Assembly (NCBI GenBank): GCA_027946555.1
Contig: JAPEVC010000056.1
Coordinates: 1-64,000 of the forward strand
Direction: 5' to 3'
DNA from: Gnomoniopsis sp. IMI 355080
Taxonomy: Eukaryota > Ascomycota > Sordariomycetes > Diaporthales > Gnomoniaceae
DNA: 64,000 bases
Shown: positions 25,268-35,493 of the stretch, piece after piece
Position numbering within the stretch: the stretch's first letter is position 1
Layout: each line of letters begins with the position of its first letter
The notes under the pieces: model-generated
The model's input: only the letters and a program-made list of their open reading frames with translations
The model's database searches: none
Told to the model about the DNA's origin: nothing
Program-made: the position numbers and the translations under genes

Positions 25268-25604
25268 GCGATGGCGATGGAGGTGGCCATGGTGACCATA
25301 GATCTGGTTTCGGTGGCTGCCACTGCCACTGCATCATATCGGGGGCATTCGTGAGCGCCCACACTGGGAGAGCCCCAACCGACTGGTACGAATTGAGCTC
25401 CGTCATCTGCCTCTTCCCAAAACGCTTGCGATGGTACATGGGCCCCGGAGCATAGCTGATTGCCCGTCTGTGTGCCTTGGTTACGTCGATATAACGCTTG
25501 AAAGCCCGGGAAAGGATGTCATCTGTCACCCACACGGCCTCGACGGGCGAGTTGGCTGGGCTCTGAAATGCTTGGTAGCATCGTGAGCTCGGTCTTGGTG
25601 GCAT
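23091..25604 (-). CDS. Conserved fungal protein of unknown function, probably mitochondrial helical-repeat protein
   Basis: Single uninterrupted frame of 837 residues from ATG at 25604. I do not recognise a named domain. The N-terminus is basic with few acidic residues over the first ~70 positions, compatible with a mitochondrial presequence (inference). Residues ~100-130 form a Pro/Ser-Pro run encoded by a GGC/GAC-type microsatellite on the opposite strand. The middle (~170-600) is rich in regularly spaced amphipathic helices, reminiscent of pentatricopeptide or alpha-solenoid proteins used in mitochondrial RNA or translation control. The last ~200 residues are strongly basic and end in a run of five arginines and a phenylalanine. 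It is divergent from the haem gene at 26021 and shares a 416-base promoter region with it. An upstream 5' exon cannot be excluded, because another minus-strand frame is open from 25911. Confidence 0.7.
25231..25290 (+). repeat. GGC/GAC trinucleotide-hexanucleotide microsatellite, coding on the minus strand
   Basis: Run of GGC units followed by GGCGAC and GGCGAT units. On the minus strand it encodes the Pro-Ser-Pro-Ser and poly-Pro tract of the 837-residue protein. Repeat number could vary between strains without shifting the frame. Confidence 0.8.
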
Positions 25605-26020
25605 AAGCGGTGGAAAATGCTGCCTTCAAACCGTCGCAGTCGTCCAATAATCGATCCGAAGGCCAGTGTATCCACCATTGGATGTTCATGGGTACATGCT
25701 GTCTGCCTAGTGGGCTGCTCTGTTTGGTGGCGGTGTTGGGAAGGTCCTTTTCACTGTTCGCGAAGTGATGTTTTTTTGACAGATGGAAGTGCCTAGGTAG
25801 GTATTGCCGTTGGAAGCTCGGACCAAGAATGAAATGATTTTCGGGCCCGTCCAGCTCCACGGGTGTGCCTGACAGGGGTGGGCCCCACTGACCTCGGGAT
25901 GACAGCTGCATGTATGTGCTCTGAAGCTAGCCGTGCTTTCTTTCTGCTTGACCGGAGTCTCTGGATGGTGGGGTACATTGCATATTTCCTACCTCGTACA
26001 AGATACAGCCAAACAGCAAA
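25605..26020. promoter_or_regulatory. Divergent promoter region, unknown-function gene / uroporphyrinogen decarboxylase
   Basis: The 416 bases separate two head-to-head start codons, so both promoters must lie here or reach into the flanking genes. A GCCTAGGTAGGTA element sits at about 25791-25803, part of the dispersed CCTAGG motif family of this window. No clear TATA box was identified. Confidence 0.5.
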
Positions 26021-27335
26021 ATGGGTCAATTCGAGCCATTGCAGAATGATTTGATCCTCCGGGCAGCCAGGGGTGAGCTCCAGACATGCCTTGAGTCCCT
26101 TTTAGTCTCTCGAGTGTGTACATACTGACGCAAGAGACAGGCGAGAAGGTCGAGCGGCCACCCATCTGGGTGATGCGCCAAGGTACATAGCCCACGACCC
26201 CAGCTTATTGAGACGCTCCCTGATATTCTGCTCCGTTGGCTGATCACTTCACTTGTTCGCCCATGAACCAGCCGGTCGCTACCTCCCCGAGTACCATGAG
26301 GCCAAAGGCAACCGGGACTTCTTCGAGTGCTGCCGCAGCCCGGAAATTTCCTCGACGCTCACCCTACAGCCTATCGAACGCTTCGCCGGGCTTCTCGATG
26401 CCGCCATCATCTTCTCCGACATCCTGGTGATTCCGCAGGCCATGGGTATGGTCGTCGAAATGGTCGACAAGAAAGGTCCGCACTTTCCTGACCCGCTCAA
26501 GACACCGGACGACAAGCAGTACAAGGAGGTCATGGAGCGGGATGTCGACGTTGCTAAGGAACTGGATTACGTCTACAAGGCTATCACCATGACAAGGAAG
26601 AAGTTGCAGGGCCGTGTACCTCTATTCGGCTTCTGTGGTGCACCGTGGACGTTGCTGTGCTACATGGTTGAAGGAGGCGGCACCAAGCTATTTGTGCAAA
26701 GCAAGTCGTGGATCTATAAATATCCGGAACAGACCAAGGCCTTACTTCAGAAGATTGCTGAGCTATGCGTGGATTACCTTGCGTTGCAAGTCGAGGCTGG
26801 CGCTCAGGTAAGCTATACTCTAAAGCCACTTGACGCAGGACTAGACACTGACCTACTGCAGCTCATCCAAGTCTTCGATTCATGGGCAGGCGAGTTGTCA
26901 CCAGCTACCTTCAAAGAGTTCTCAGAGCCCTACTTGAGGTACATTTCTGAACACCTTCCCAAGAAGCTAAAGTCAATGAATTTGGATCCCGTACCCATGG
27001 TTGTCTTCCCCAAGGGAGCCTGGTACGCCTTGGATGCCATGTGCGACTCCGGATACAATATTATTGGGTTGGACTGGCTCTATGATCCCGCCGAAGCCAA
27101 CAAGGTGCGCGGTGACCGAAATGTCGTTCTCCAGGGCAATGCCGATCCTGGTGTCCTGTACGGCACGCATGAGTCCATAACAAAGACGGTAGCGAACATG
27201 GTGAAAGGATTTGACTGGGCAAATAAGAAGAGTGGCTGGATTGTGAACTTGGGACACGGCATTACGCCTTTTGTCAAGCCAGATGACTTGAAGTTTTTCC
27301 TCCAGGAGATCCACCGCCAGACAGCCGAGACTTAG
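26021..27335 (+). CDS. HEM12: Uroporphyrinogen decarboxylase (haem biosynthesis)
   Basis: Four exons, 26021-26072, 26141-26182, 26272-26807 and 26862-27335, encode 367 residues, the usual eukaryotic length. The enzyme removes four acetate carboxyls from uroporphyrinogen III to give coproporphyrinogen III, in the cytosol. Family signature 1 is complete only after splicing: PPIWVMRQAGRYLPEY, residues 24-39, spans the exon 2/3 junction (Ala32 codon split G|CC). The conserved catalytic-site Asp is Asp81 in FSDILVIPQAMG. Signature 2, GFCGAPWTLLCYMVEGG, starts at residue 151. The last intron (26808-26861, 54 bases) is in frame and stop-free, so unspliced RNA would insert 18 residues. The tiny first two exons (52 and 42 bases) are easily missed by automated prediction. 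The gene is divergent from the unknown-function gene to its left. Confidence 0.96.
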
Positions 27336-27574
27336 TTCGGTCTTGAGTTTTCGTCCTCCATTGTAAATTAGATTGGGTCTCAAGTGGAAAATGGGCACTG
27401 TTCCAAGGGCCGGAAAAAAAAAAGACAGCTTATTACAGTCCTCGACCGCCTAAAATAGACTGTTTGAATTATTAAGAACAACTCATTTGTTCAGCCTTTG
27501 CATTAGCCTGTCTCTACAAATGTTGAAGTGGTTCCCATTGAGATCCACTGTAGGCATAGAGACAAACGGCCGGT
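27336..27574. other. Convergent intergenic region
   Basis: 239 bases between the 3' ends of the decarboxylase (+) and the acetyltransferase (-). An A10 run lies at about 27414-27423. No gene is seen. Confidence 0.5.
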
Positions 27575-28813
27575 TTATGGCATGCTGTCGAAGTTGATAA
27601 CCGTCCTACATGTGTATGCCACATCAGCCACTTCCCAAGCTTGCACAAAAATATGGAAGTCGACCATGAGCCGCAGAAGACGTAGAGGAACCGGGTTGTC
27701 ATGACTTACCAACAGGTCCGCATTCCCTTCTTAGCACCCAGGCTCTTGCAGAGGCCTTGGCTTTGCACATTATCGACATGAACATCAGCGGATCCTAGAA
27801 CACAAGTCAGCATCGCCACATACGTCCAGCTAGGAAGGGTTCAGACACCTTCCCACAAACTCACCCCACTGATCATCACCGAAGCTGTGCTCCCGCAACA
27901 CCTTCGTAGCAAGTGCCTTCGCGATGCCCTTGCCGCGATATGGCTCCTATACCTAGAAGTCAGCCCCCAGCGATTCGTTGCCCTTCATCTCCATCAAGAC
28001 ATCCGACCCTTGACTCACCTCAACATGTAACGTACTCAACGTCCCCGCAATCCCCATGAACCCCCAAGCAACCAGCGTCCCCTCGGCATCCCTCACCGCC
28101 ACGCTCGGCTCACTCATCAACGTATCCGCGACCTTGGGCAGGCTCGTCCGCGATGCAATGAGCGGCACATCCTCCCTGCGCACCACACTCCACACCAGGC
28201 CCTCGCTGCCCCGTCCCACCAACTCGGCATCTTCTTTAGGCGGCGGAGGAGGCAGCTCGTCCACCCGAAACAGCCAAACATCATGCGGATTCCAGTAGCT
28301 CGACGCCAGGCCCCTCCGCGCCACGAGTAGGCGGTACGTCGCCTGGTGGAAATTGCCCACCATGACGCCGCCCGCTCGGTGCAGCGCATGGCGGCCCTCG
28401 GCGGCCGTGGCGGAAGCAATCTGCCGGACGCGGGCAAAGACCGCAGTGCAGAGGTCTAGGACGTGCTCAACGTCCGCATTATTGCGGATAGAGGAGATGT
28501 CATCCTCGTCCTCGTCATCGTTCTTATCGGCGGTGTCTTGGAGGGTGGAATAGAGGAACATTTGCGTCTCGGGCCCCACGGAGAGATCGAGATAGGCGGC
28601 GGCAAAATGGTTGGGTGAGGCAGCCGCGCTGGCGGGCGAGCCGGGTGGCGAGTCCGAGGCGAAGAGAAAGTGCGCATGTGGTGAAGTGCCGTGGGGAAAG
28701 TGTGTGAATTGTGCGCGTCGGAGCAGGGCGAAGCTATGTGGGAGATGCTCTTTGAGCGGAGTGAGGAGAGACGTCGGGACGGGCCCCGTCGATTCGAGCA
28801 CTGAGGGCGCCAT
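27575..28813 (-). CDS. GNAT-superfamily N-acetyltransferase (FR47-like)
   Basis: Four exons: 28813-28019, 27946-27865, 27794-27710 and 27605-27575, giving 330 residues. Junction phases are 0, 1 and 2 and all match. The acetyl-CoA binding loop appears only after intron 1 is removed: TLHVE joins EPYRGKGIAKALATKVL, carrying the R-x-x-G-x-A/G motif A. It is followed by DNVQSQGLCKSLGAKKG, the usual GNAT motif B with the 'N..a..ly.klGF'-like pattern. The N-terminal ~200 residues are a divergent GNAT-like half, as in glycine N-acyltransferase-like proteins. The substrate is unknown. The end (…WTVINFDSMP) depends on the last intron (27606-27709). Without splicing, the frame ends shortly after exon 1 and lacks the catalytic core. 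Confidence 0.85.
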
Positions 28814-29361
28814 TTTTTTAGATTCTGTCTTATTTCGAGACTTGTTTAAACGACTGTTCCAGATTTTGTAGAGATATTGTGTGTTTCTGGTAGTGGAGAG
28901 CAGGCAGCGTTATCTTGAAGCGGCGAAAATGCAACTGAGCTACTCAGCGGGCGTTGAGTCAACGCGAGGGGGTCCACTACAGAAGCTACTAAATATTTCG
29001 AAGTCGTAAAAGCTGAACAGCACACATGGAATATAAAATAAAATAAAAAGCATACTCTTTGTAATATCTTCGAAAAAAGCTTCGAGCAGAGCAATACTGT
29101 GTGTTCCTCATGTCGCAACCGCGATGTTCAAGAGGGTCCTGGATTCATTATGCGCAAATCGACGCCAGCCTGCCATCCATTCCACAAACCCAAAGTTCAA
29201 ATATCTCTTGTTCCCACAAACGCCCAGGCCCTGCCCAACCCCCAAAAACATTAAAGTTGGGTATTGATCTCTAAGCTCTTCAACCATTTCATGATGGCAT
29301 TTTCTAGCTTGCCAACTTTGTTGTGCTGTGGAATGGCCTCCGTGTTTGCAGATGTGCCACC
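28814..29361. other. Intergenic region
   Basis: 548 bases holding the promoter and leader of the acetyltransferase and the 3' end of the GRGGAGN-repeat gene (both minus strand). A/T-rich stretches occur near 29025-29050. No other gene is seen. Confidence 0.5.
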
Positions 29362-29918
29362 CTACTTGCTCTCATCCTTCTTCCCGCCGAGGCCCAGCAA
29401 GGCCTTGCCCTTTGCGGCCAAGCCCTTTGGCTCCTCCTTCTCCTTCCCGTCGACGACGGCATGCCCATCTTCCACCGCCTGCTTCGCCTGCTCTGCCTCG
29501 TCGCCCTTGAATACGTTACCCGCACCGCCCCGTCCACTATGCTGGGCGCCTTGGCTCTCGCGGCGAGCGATCCTGTAGCGGGAAAAAATTCAGCAATTGT
29601 GCCTAAATGAAAGAGAATGCGCATTACGCGCCGGTGGTCCGGGTGTTGGCGAGTTGAGTGACTCTGCGGGGCGCTACCATGTGCACAGTCAAAGGGGGAG
29701 AAGTTCACGTACGGCTGCACATCTTGTCGTGCCCTTGTCTCAATCGGGTCCACGTTCTTGGCCATGTTGCCGGAGCCTCCTCGGCCGGTCGTGACGACTG
29801 AAGTCTTCAAGGTGGGCGTCTCAAGGTCTTGTGGTTGAAGCTTGGGAGACTTGGTGCTGTCGACCATGTTGCCTGCGCCGCCACGGCCACTGCTCGCAAA
29901 TTGTCCAACCCCGCCCAT
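29362..29918 (-). CDS. Small GRGGAGN-repeat protein (DUF3602 type)
   Basis: Two exons, 29918-29713 and 29572-29362, encode 138 residues; the 140-base intron rejoins a split Pro codon (CC|G). The protein has three copies of the Gly-Arg-Gly-Gly-(Ala/Ser)-Gly-Asn motif, at residues 11-17, 45-51 and 82-88, then a charged Lys/Glu-rich tail ending KKDESK with a GKALLGLGGKK segment. Small proteins of this make-up are widespread in filamentous fungi and are grouped as DUF3602; their function is unknown to me. The Arg-Gly-rich repeats could bind nucleic acid or be methylated (inference). I chose ATG at 29918 because MGGVGQFASSGRGG is the typical family start. The open frame runs ten codons further upstream but only to a TTG. 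Confidence 0.87.
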
Positions 29919-31806
29919 TGTGGTGAGTGAGTAATGGCTTTTCTCCAAAAGGCTCCTTCTTTCGGCAAGTAGACGGTAGATATGCGAGTGGGAAGCGTGC
30001 TCTTAAAAGAAGAGCGTCCGTGTAATGTTTCGGGTAGTATGTAGTCGTCTGCAAAAAGTCCAGAGCGAAAATGGCACTGATACAAAAAGTGATGAACAAT
30101 AGACGACGGGACGACGTCAGAGGTCCCAGAATATTGCAGGTTTTTTGGGCAATGGAAAGTACTGTATACCCTGTCGTTGAAATCTGAACTGAGTCGTGCA
30201 AGATGGCTTCTGCTGTGGTTTGGGCGATCTTTTTCAAGAAAGAGACGGCTTCAAGGCTAGTAGGGCTGGACACAAGACGACGCTTCCGGACTTGGGGGCG
30301 ACGGTTTGGGTAACACTCAAAGATAAAGACAACAATAGGGTCGAAGACTTTTCCATCCTCTTGATACTCAAAAGTGTCAGCGCGGGGCCCTCATCTCTCT
30401 AAATATAAGCAAAGACCGATCTCCAGCCGAAGTCTGGGGAAATGGGTCATCTCGTGGCACATGCACGCTGTGATCCCATCAAGCCTTGGCTGGGTAGTTG
30501 CCATAAGCCAACCAAAACGTAATAGAAACTCTCCGGCCCAGACACTCGGGCATGGCTGAGACGCCTGCATGGAGGCAAGCGCACCGGGATCAAGACATTC
30601 TGGGGCAGTTGTTGCCAATTTCGCCATTGTCCCCTAATTTGTTGAAGATCATGGCAACAGTCGACGGGCTGCCTTGGCGAGATGGCGACATGGAAGTTGT
30701 CTTCTGGAACCGGCTGAGTGCAGGGTGGAGCTTGGATTTCCTCGGGCCGCGTGCGTGCTACTTGACGAGATTTTTTATCATAATTTCTTGGCATGTCAGT
30801 AGTGGACTTAGGCTTCCAGGATAGGACTATTCGGCTCTTTTGCTGATGAACGGACATTGGCTGACATGAGCGTCGGCCTCCATTTGGACACGGGTCTTGT
30901 CTTCCTTTGCCCGTCAATCGATACCTGAGCAAACGAACTATAGTACGGCTTCTATGCGGTGGTAGGTTCAGTTGTAAATGCATGAGCTCGGTCCACCTGT
31001 CCGACTCCACAAGATCTCCCGTCTGACATCACGTCCTAGGTACAGAAGGGCAAAAAAGAAAGAAGAGGAAAGGGACGAGTCAGCAGGGCATGACTCAACA
31101 ACCGACAACCTTCAACAAGGTCTTTCCGACCCAGTCCGCTGGGAAGGATTGACACGATCTGACTGTATCTGGAAATGCGGCTCAAACAAGGTTTCTTGTC
31201 AGCACCTTCGTAGGTTCCTCTCCATCACAAATCATCACTAACAGGTATCCCTTTCGTTGCTTCCTGGTGCCGGCTGGGAAGCAGGTCGATGACATGAATT
31301 AACCCCCCTAATATGGGTTGGAGATGGTATTGTTTCAGATGCTGTAGCAACCCACTGCAGTGGTCGGTCGACTGCGCGAAAAACAATGACAAGTTTTGGT
31401 TGTTATTGGCCTTCTTTCCAGGTAAACATTTATAATTTTTTATGATCCTCTATGTGCAGTGGAGAACAAGCGCAGGTATGTCCATCTCAGTCTGGGAGGG
31501 GAGCTGGACAAGAAAAGACCGTCATGGCCTGAAAAAGCATTAGGCCACATTTAATGAGCCCATTCGAACTTTGTATGAATTGTCAGGTCTTACAACGGAT
31601 ACAGACGCGCATGTCTCGCTAGCACAGACGCCGCACCTAAACACATATATTATGTCTCTGCCCCAGCTTTGGCCCCGGTTTGCTGAAGAAGCAGGGCCGC
31701 TACCCGCTGGTTTCGTTTCGTCTTCTTTCTTTCGGCCGCTCGCTTCCGCCTAGGTACCCAGATACTTGGGAAGCCAATATCGCCAGTGTCCACAAATAAT
31801 GTCTTT

Positions 31807-31818
31807 CCCCCCCCCCCC
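31807..31818 (+). repeat. Poly-C tract (C12)
   Basis: Twelve consecutive C in non-coding DNA; G12 on the other strand. One of a set of long G/C homopolymers in this window. Confidence 0.9.
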
Positions 31819-32433
31819 GGTATGTGTCACTGATGGACAACCCATCGTCAAACAGTGTAATGGTGGTCGCACTCTCTATAACAGCCAGAGTAAAAGTTCC
31901 AAACCCTTCGTCGCCCCAGTAGCGAAGGTCATAGCCGTTTGATTTTTTGGATTCTTATTGAAATTATATATTACCACCCTATGAACGCGACCTTACAAAA
32001 CTTGCTTTGACGCGGGTATAGATCGATCAACGCCTTTTAGCACTCTCACCGTTGCCAGTTCCGATGTGCGATATCACTATCCCCGGCCCCCGGAATTGTA
32101 TGCACCTGGCTCTTGAAAGATGCTTTGCTCGAGACTTCCATCTGATGCATTTTTGCAGTGACAACAGGCAATACCAAAATGACCGCCGTGTACGCCTCAT
32201 ATTCGCTCCAAGATAATATTGACGCTCCTCGTAGATCAGACCAATCATGCTCCTAAACTCCGTTGAGGATCTTGAATGCTCGGCCAGAAAATTGCAATGG
32301 TGGTACTGATTGTAGAGCCGTTCTTGTTGCCTGCGGAGTCCTTACTTTCTTGAAGGTTGTGTCCCAAGTGGCATCTCGATTCGACTTGACTCGCTTTCGG
32401 ATCTTGCTAATCACTAATGTTTGAACAAGCGCT

Positions 32434-32444
32434 CCCCCCCCCCC
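32434..32444 (+). repeat. Poly-C tract (C11)
   Basis: Eleven consecutive C just downstream of the velB stop codon, so the velB transcript could carry a G-rich 3' UTR. Confidence 0.85.
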
Positions 32445-32461
32445 TCGACAGTAACGCGGAT

Positions 32462-34222
32462 CTAGTCGTCGTCATCGTCGTCGTTATCCGCACCCTTTCC
32501 ACCTTCCTTCCTGATTGGAATCTTGATTCCTTGTGTCGCGAAACATTTGCTAAGCTCAGTACTGTCACAGACACCGGGGAACTTTTTCGCTGAATAGACC
32601 TGGAAGACGTCGCTAAAGACGGACGCCAGAATGGGTGACTTGCCCTTCTTGACGGGGCCATCATTTTTTGAGTCGCCCTTGGGCTTGACGTCGACGAAGG
32701 AGAATCGAAGTCTTAGTCGGCGTATTGTCAGCGATGGCGCCAAGCTGAAGGCTGTGTTCTTTCAAAGAAAAGGTCCTTGAAGATCAGGAGGAGACATACC
32801 TGAAAGCTCCTTCAGTGCGAACACTAAGATCCTGCATCACAAACCAGATCGCAATCCTCTCCTTGGTATCATGCAATCGAAAGGCACTTCCGGCACAATT
32901 ACCGATGAGGTTTCTGGTAAACATCCCTTGGATAGGCCCACCTGGAGCTCCTGACATGGACATCCTCTGGGGTCCACCCATGGAACCTCCCTCATAAACC
33001 TGAGGAGGCCTGTACATGGGCGTAAAATCATTTGGAAACCCATAAGAAGGCTGTCCGTATCCATTGGGAGCCGGTGGATAATTTTGTACTAAAGGAGGTC
33101 ACTTAGCACAGATGAAAGAAAGTCAAGGGCAAGCAGAAACCACTGACCTTGACCGTACTGGCCGCCTCCGTATTGCTGCGCCGGGGGTTGCGATTGTCCA
33201 TACATGGGCATCTGGCCGGATGGGGGATAAGGTGCGATATTAGTAGCTCGGTAGGGCATGGTCTCGAGATTGTTGAATGATTCGTGGATGGTAGACGAGA
33301 TGGCGGGCGTGGCTGTGGTGCTGCGTACGAGATTGACCTCCTTCGATCCTAACTCGTCCCAAAGATCCACAGTCACGACATACTGCGCATAGTCAATGGT
33401 ACTACAACAGGTCAGACTGGCACTCGAGTCTGTCCACAATCGTAGGGACTCACTTCACATCAACTTCCTTCCCAGTATTGACGTCAACAACCACCAGCCT
33501 AATTGCTGGGGGCGGAGTGAGTGGTCTCCGGTCCTGCTTTCGCGATTAGCATCGTTACATAATGAGGACAGAGAAAAGAAGGAACAAGGTCGGAACCTAC
33601 TTTATCACCAAAGCCACACATACGAGCGCGAATTGGCTGTTGCTCCACTATCAGGCTGTAGGCCGGAAAGATATAAAATTAGTCTTCTTTTCTTCTTTTT
33701 TCTTCTTCTTTCTTTCACAAGGCGCAGACTCTAGTAATGAGGCACCTGCCGATGCCAGAGACACGAGTCTCGAGACGCATAGAGGCAATGAACAGAGAGA
33801 CAGATCAAGAATGGGACATACGAGAATCTGCGGCCGCCGACAACGGTGGATACTGGCTCCAACTTTCCAACATTGGACTGTGCGGGACCAGATGAGGACT
33901 GCGATTGCGCGTTGGACGTCGGGCTGGGGAGTGCGTGCTGTGGTGGGCCATGCAGAGGGGGTTGCTGGTACGCCTGCTGATGCGAAGGGGGCGGGGCCTG
34001 TTGGTTCTGCTGGCTTTGATAGGAGGGCTGGTTGTGTTGATACGACTGGGACTGGTGGTAATTTTGTGCGCCATAGTTGCTGCCATTGGAGGATGGGGCC
34101 ATCGAGGGCAAAGCCTGGGATGAGGCGTAGCTAGTGAGGGAATGACCGGGAGCCGGAAGTTGGTGAGGATAACTGGGAGAAACGGTGCCATTAGGCCCGC
34201 GTTGGGTGGTGTATGAGGCCAT
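32462..34222 (-). CDS. velB: Velvet-domain regulator VelB
   Basis: Six exons: 34222-33822, 33655-33601, 33533-33454, 33401-33148, 33088-32800 and 32711-32462, giving 442 residues with all phases matching. VelB is a velvet-fold DNA-binding protein. In Aspergillus it forms complexes with VeA/LaeA and VosA to control sexual development, spore maturation and secondary metabolism in response to light. The velvet domain starts near residue 128 (GRRFSLIVEQQPIRARMCGF, rebuilt across intron 1). It continues with DRRPLTPPPAIRLVV and VTVDLWDELGSKEVNLV, is interrupted by a ~100-residue Pro/Gln/Tyr/Gly-rich insert (~208-315), and resumes at GMFTRNLIGN, WFVMQDLSVRTEGAFR and SAKKFPGVCDSTELSKCFA, ending IPIRKEG. 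The split domain is diagnostic of VelB among velvet proteins. The N-terminal ~125 residues are Gln/Ser/Pro-rich, and the tail ends in an Asp run. The last intron uses an AAG acceptor (32712-32799), the least certain junction. Intron 1 holds a long CT-rich tract. Confidence 0.96.
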
Positions 34223-34668
34223 GATGTGGTGGATTTCCGATGGATGCTCGTGCTTTGTTTCCGGGCTTTGATTCGGGTTGTGAGAAATTTGGCATGGGCG
34301 AGCCGCCGTAAGACCTCCACAGCTTCAGGAGGACAACGTCCACAGATGGAGTGTGCTTCTACTGGTAATACCAGGTTTGGGCCTTTGGTGATAGAATAAG
34401 TCGTCCCAAGACTGAACCGCGTTCGGTGCTCAGTGTGAGACTACCTAGTACTTTACCCCGACGAGTTGGGAACTCACGTTCTCTGCGTAAAGATTCCGTT
34501 CTGAATAGGAGATTGGCGTTAAATTCGCTGCTGCGTTGTTGTCCGGACCAAAATCGATCCAGAATTGACAGCTAGTCCACACTCAGCAAGTCGGTGACTC
34601 CGGTCGTGATTGCAGCAGCTGTAGGCAGCTCTGATGTCGAATCGGCCTGTTGAGGAGAGCAGTGCATA

Positions 34669-34692
34669 CGTCAACGTCAACGTCAACGTCAA
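34669..34692 (+). repeat. CGTCAA hexanucleotide repeat
   Basis: Four exact CGTCAA copies about 450 bases upstream of the velB start codon, followed by degenerate CTTGAA/CTTCAA units. It falls within the presumed velB promoter or leader. Confidence 0.8.
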
Positions 34693-35483
34693 CTTGAACT
34701 TCAACAACGACTTGAACAACAGCAGCAATTTGACAACGGTGATACGGCAGGCGGAAAGGCCTGGCAAGACGGGAGGTGGCGCGGGGTGATGAAGAGTCTT
34801 CGGTCGTAAAGGAGACGAGATGCAGCGAGCCGTACGCGTACGCGCTCTGGGTCAGAGTGCGAAGGCGGCTCGGATGATTCCAGTCGGACGAAGTGAGATT
34901 GTTGGGGTGACGAGGCTGAGTTGAAAGGATGCAAAGACGTTGGACAAGGACGAGACAAAAGGATGTAAAAGGCTGGAAAAGGTTACAGATGCCCCAGTTG
35001 CGCTTGGTGGGCTGGCGGGCTACGGACTGGCGTGGTCGAGTGGACGGACATGGGACCTCGACTTGCTTGGGAGGGTAGCAAAGGCAGCCTAACCGGAAAG
35101 AACCCTCGCTGCTTTGTGAGGGTGCTTGCTTGAGCTGCGCGGCCAAATTTGGAAGCGGCAGATTGTTCAATCATCTGTGCTTCCTTGCTAGTGACATCTG
35201 ATGGTCCCAGGGACCCATACCTAAGGAGGAGGTAGTATGCTGTACTGCGGTACATGGAGTCGAACATGACAGCACTGACCGGCGAGGAAATGCCTGTACG
35301 TTAGGGGGCTGTTCCCCACACTTGAAGCCTTAAAAACTTGAAGCTAACCCTATAGCAGGTCACCCAGGCCGGCTACTTGACTGCTAGGGTATCTCTGCTG
35401 GACGACAGAGAAGTACCTGACGCACGGGAGTGAGCAGGGTTCGCCCCCCGGCGCCAAACTGGCGGGTTGGGAGTGACTTCCAT

Positions 35484-35493
35484 TACCTAGGTA
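35484..35493. promoter_or_regulatory. TACCTAGGTA perfect palindrome
   Basis: Ten-base perfect palindrome in non-coding DNA. A second perfect copy is at 48377-48386, and related CCTAGG sites occur in most intergenic gaps of the window. Function unknown; listed because it recurs. Confidence 0.4.

Larger units (their letters stand above)
29919..32461. other. 2.5-kb intergenic region
   Basis: Between the promoter side of the GRGGAGN-repeat gene and the 3' end of velB. It contains a C12 tract at 31807-31818 and a C11 tract at 32434-32444, plus a CCTAGGTACC element near 31749. Stop-free stretches (for example minus strand 30447-31010) show no recognisable domain. No tRNA was found by eye. Confidence 0.45.

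Noticed and set aside
17705..29918. Secondary-metabolite cluster around the Zn2Cys6 regulator
   Set aside because: No polyketide, peptide or terpene synthase, P450 or transporter is present; the neighbours are housekeeping or unknown genes.
30447..31010. 187-codon minus-strand frame
   Set aside because: No domain and an irregular composition rich in Arg, Pro and Gln; no splice extension was found.
34583..35170. 195-codon minus-strand frame upstream of velB
   Set aside because: It runs through the CGTCAA repeat, lacks motifs and lies in the presumed velB leader.
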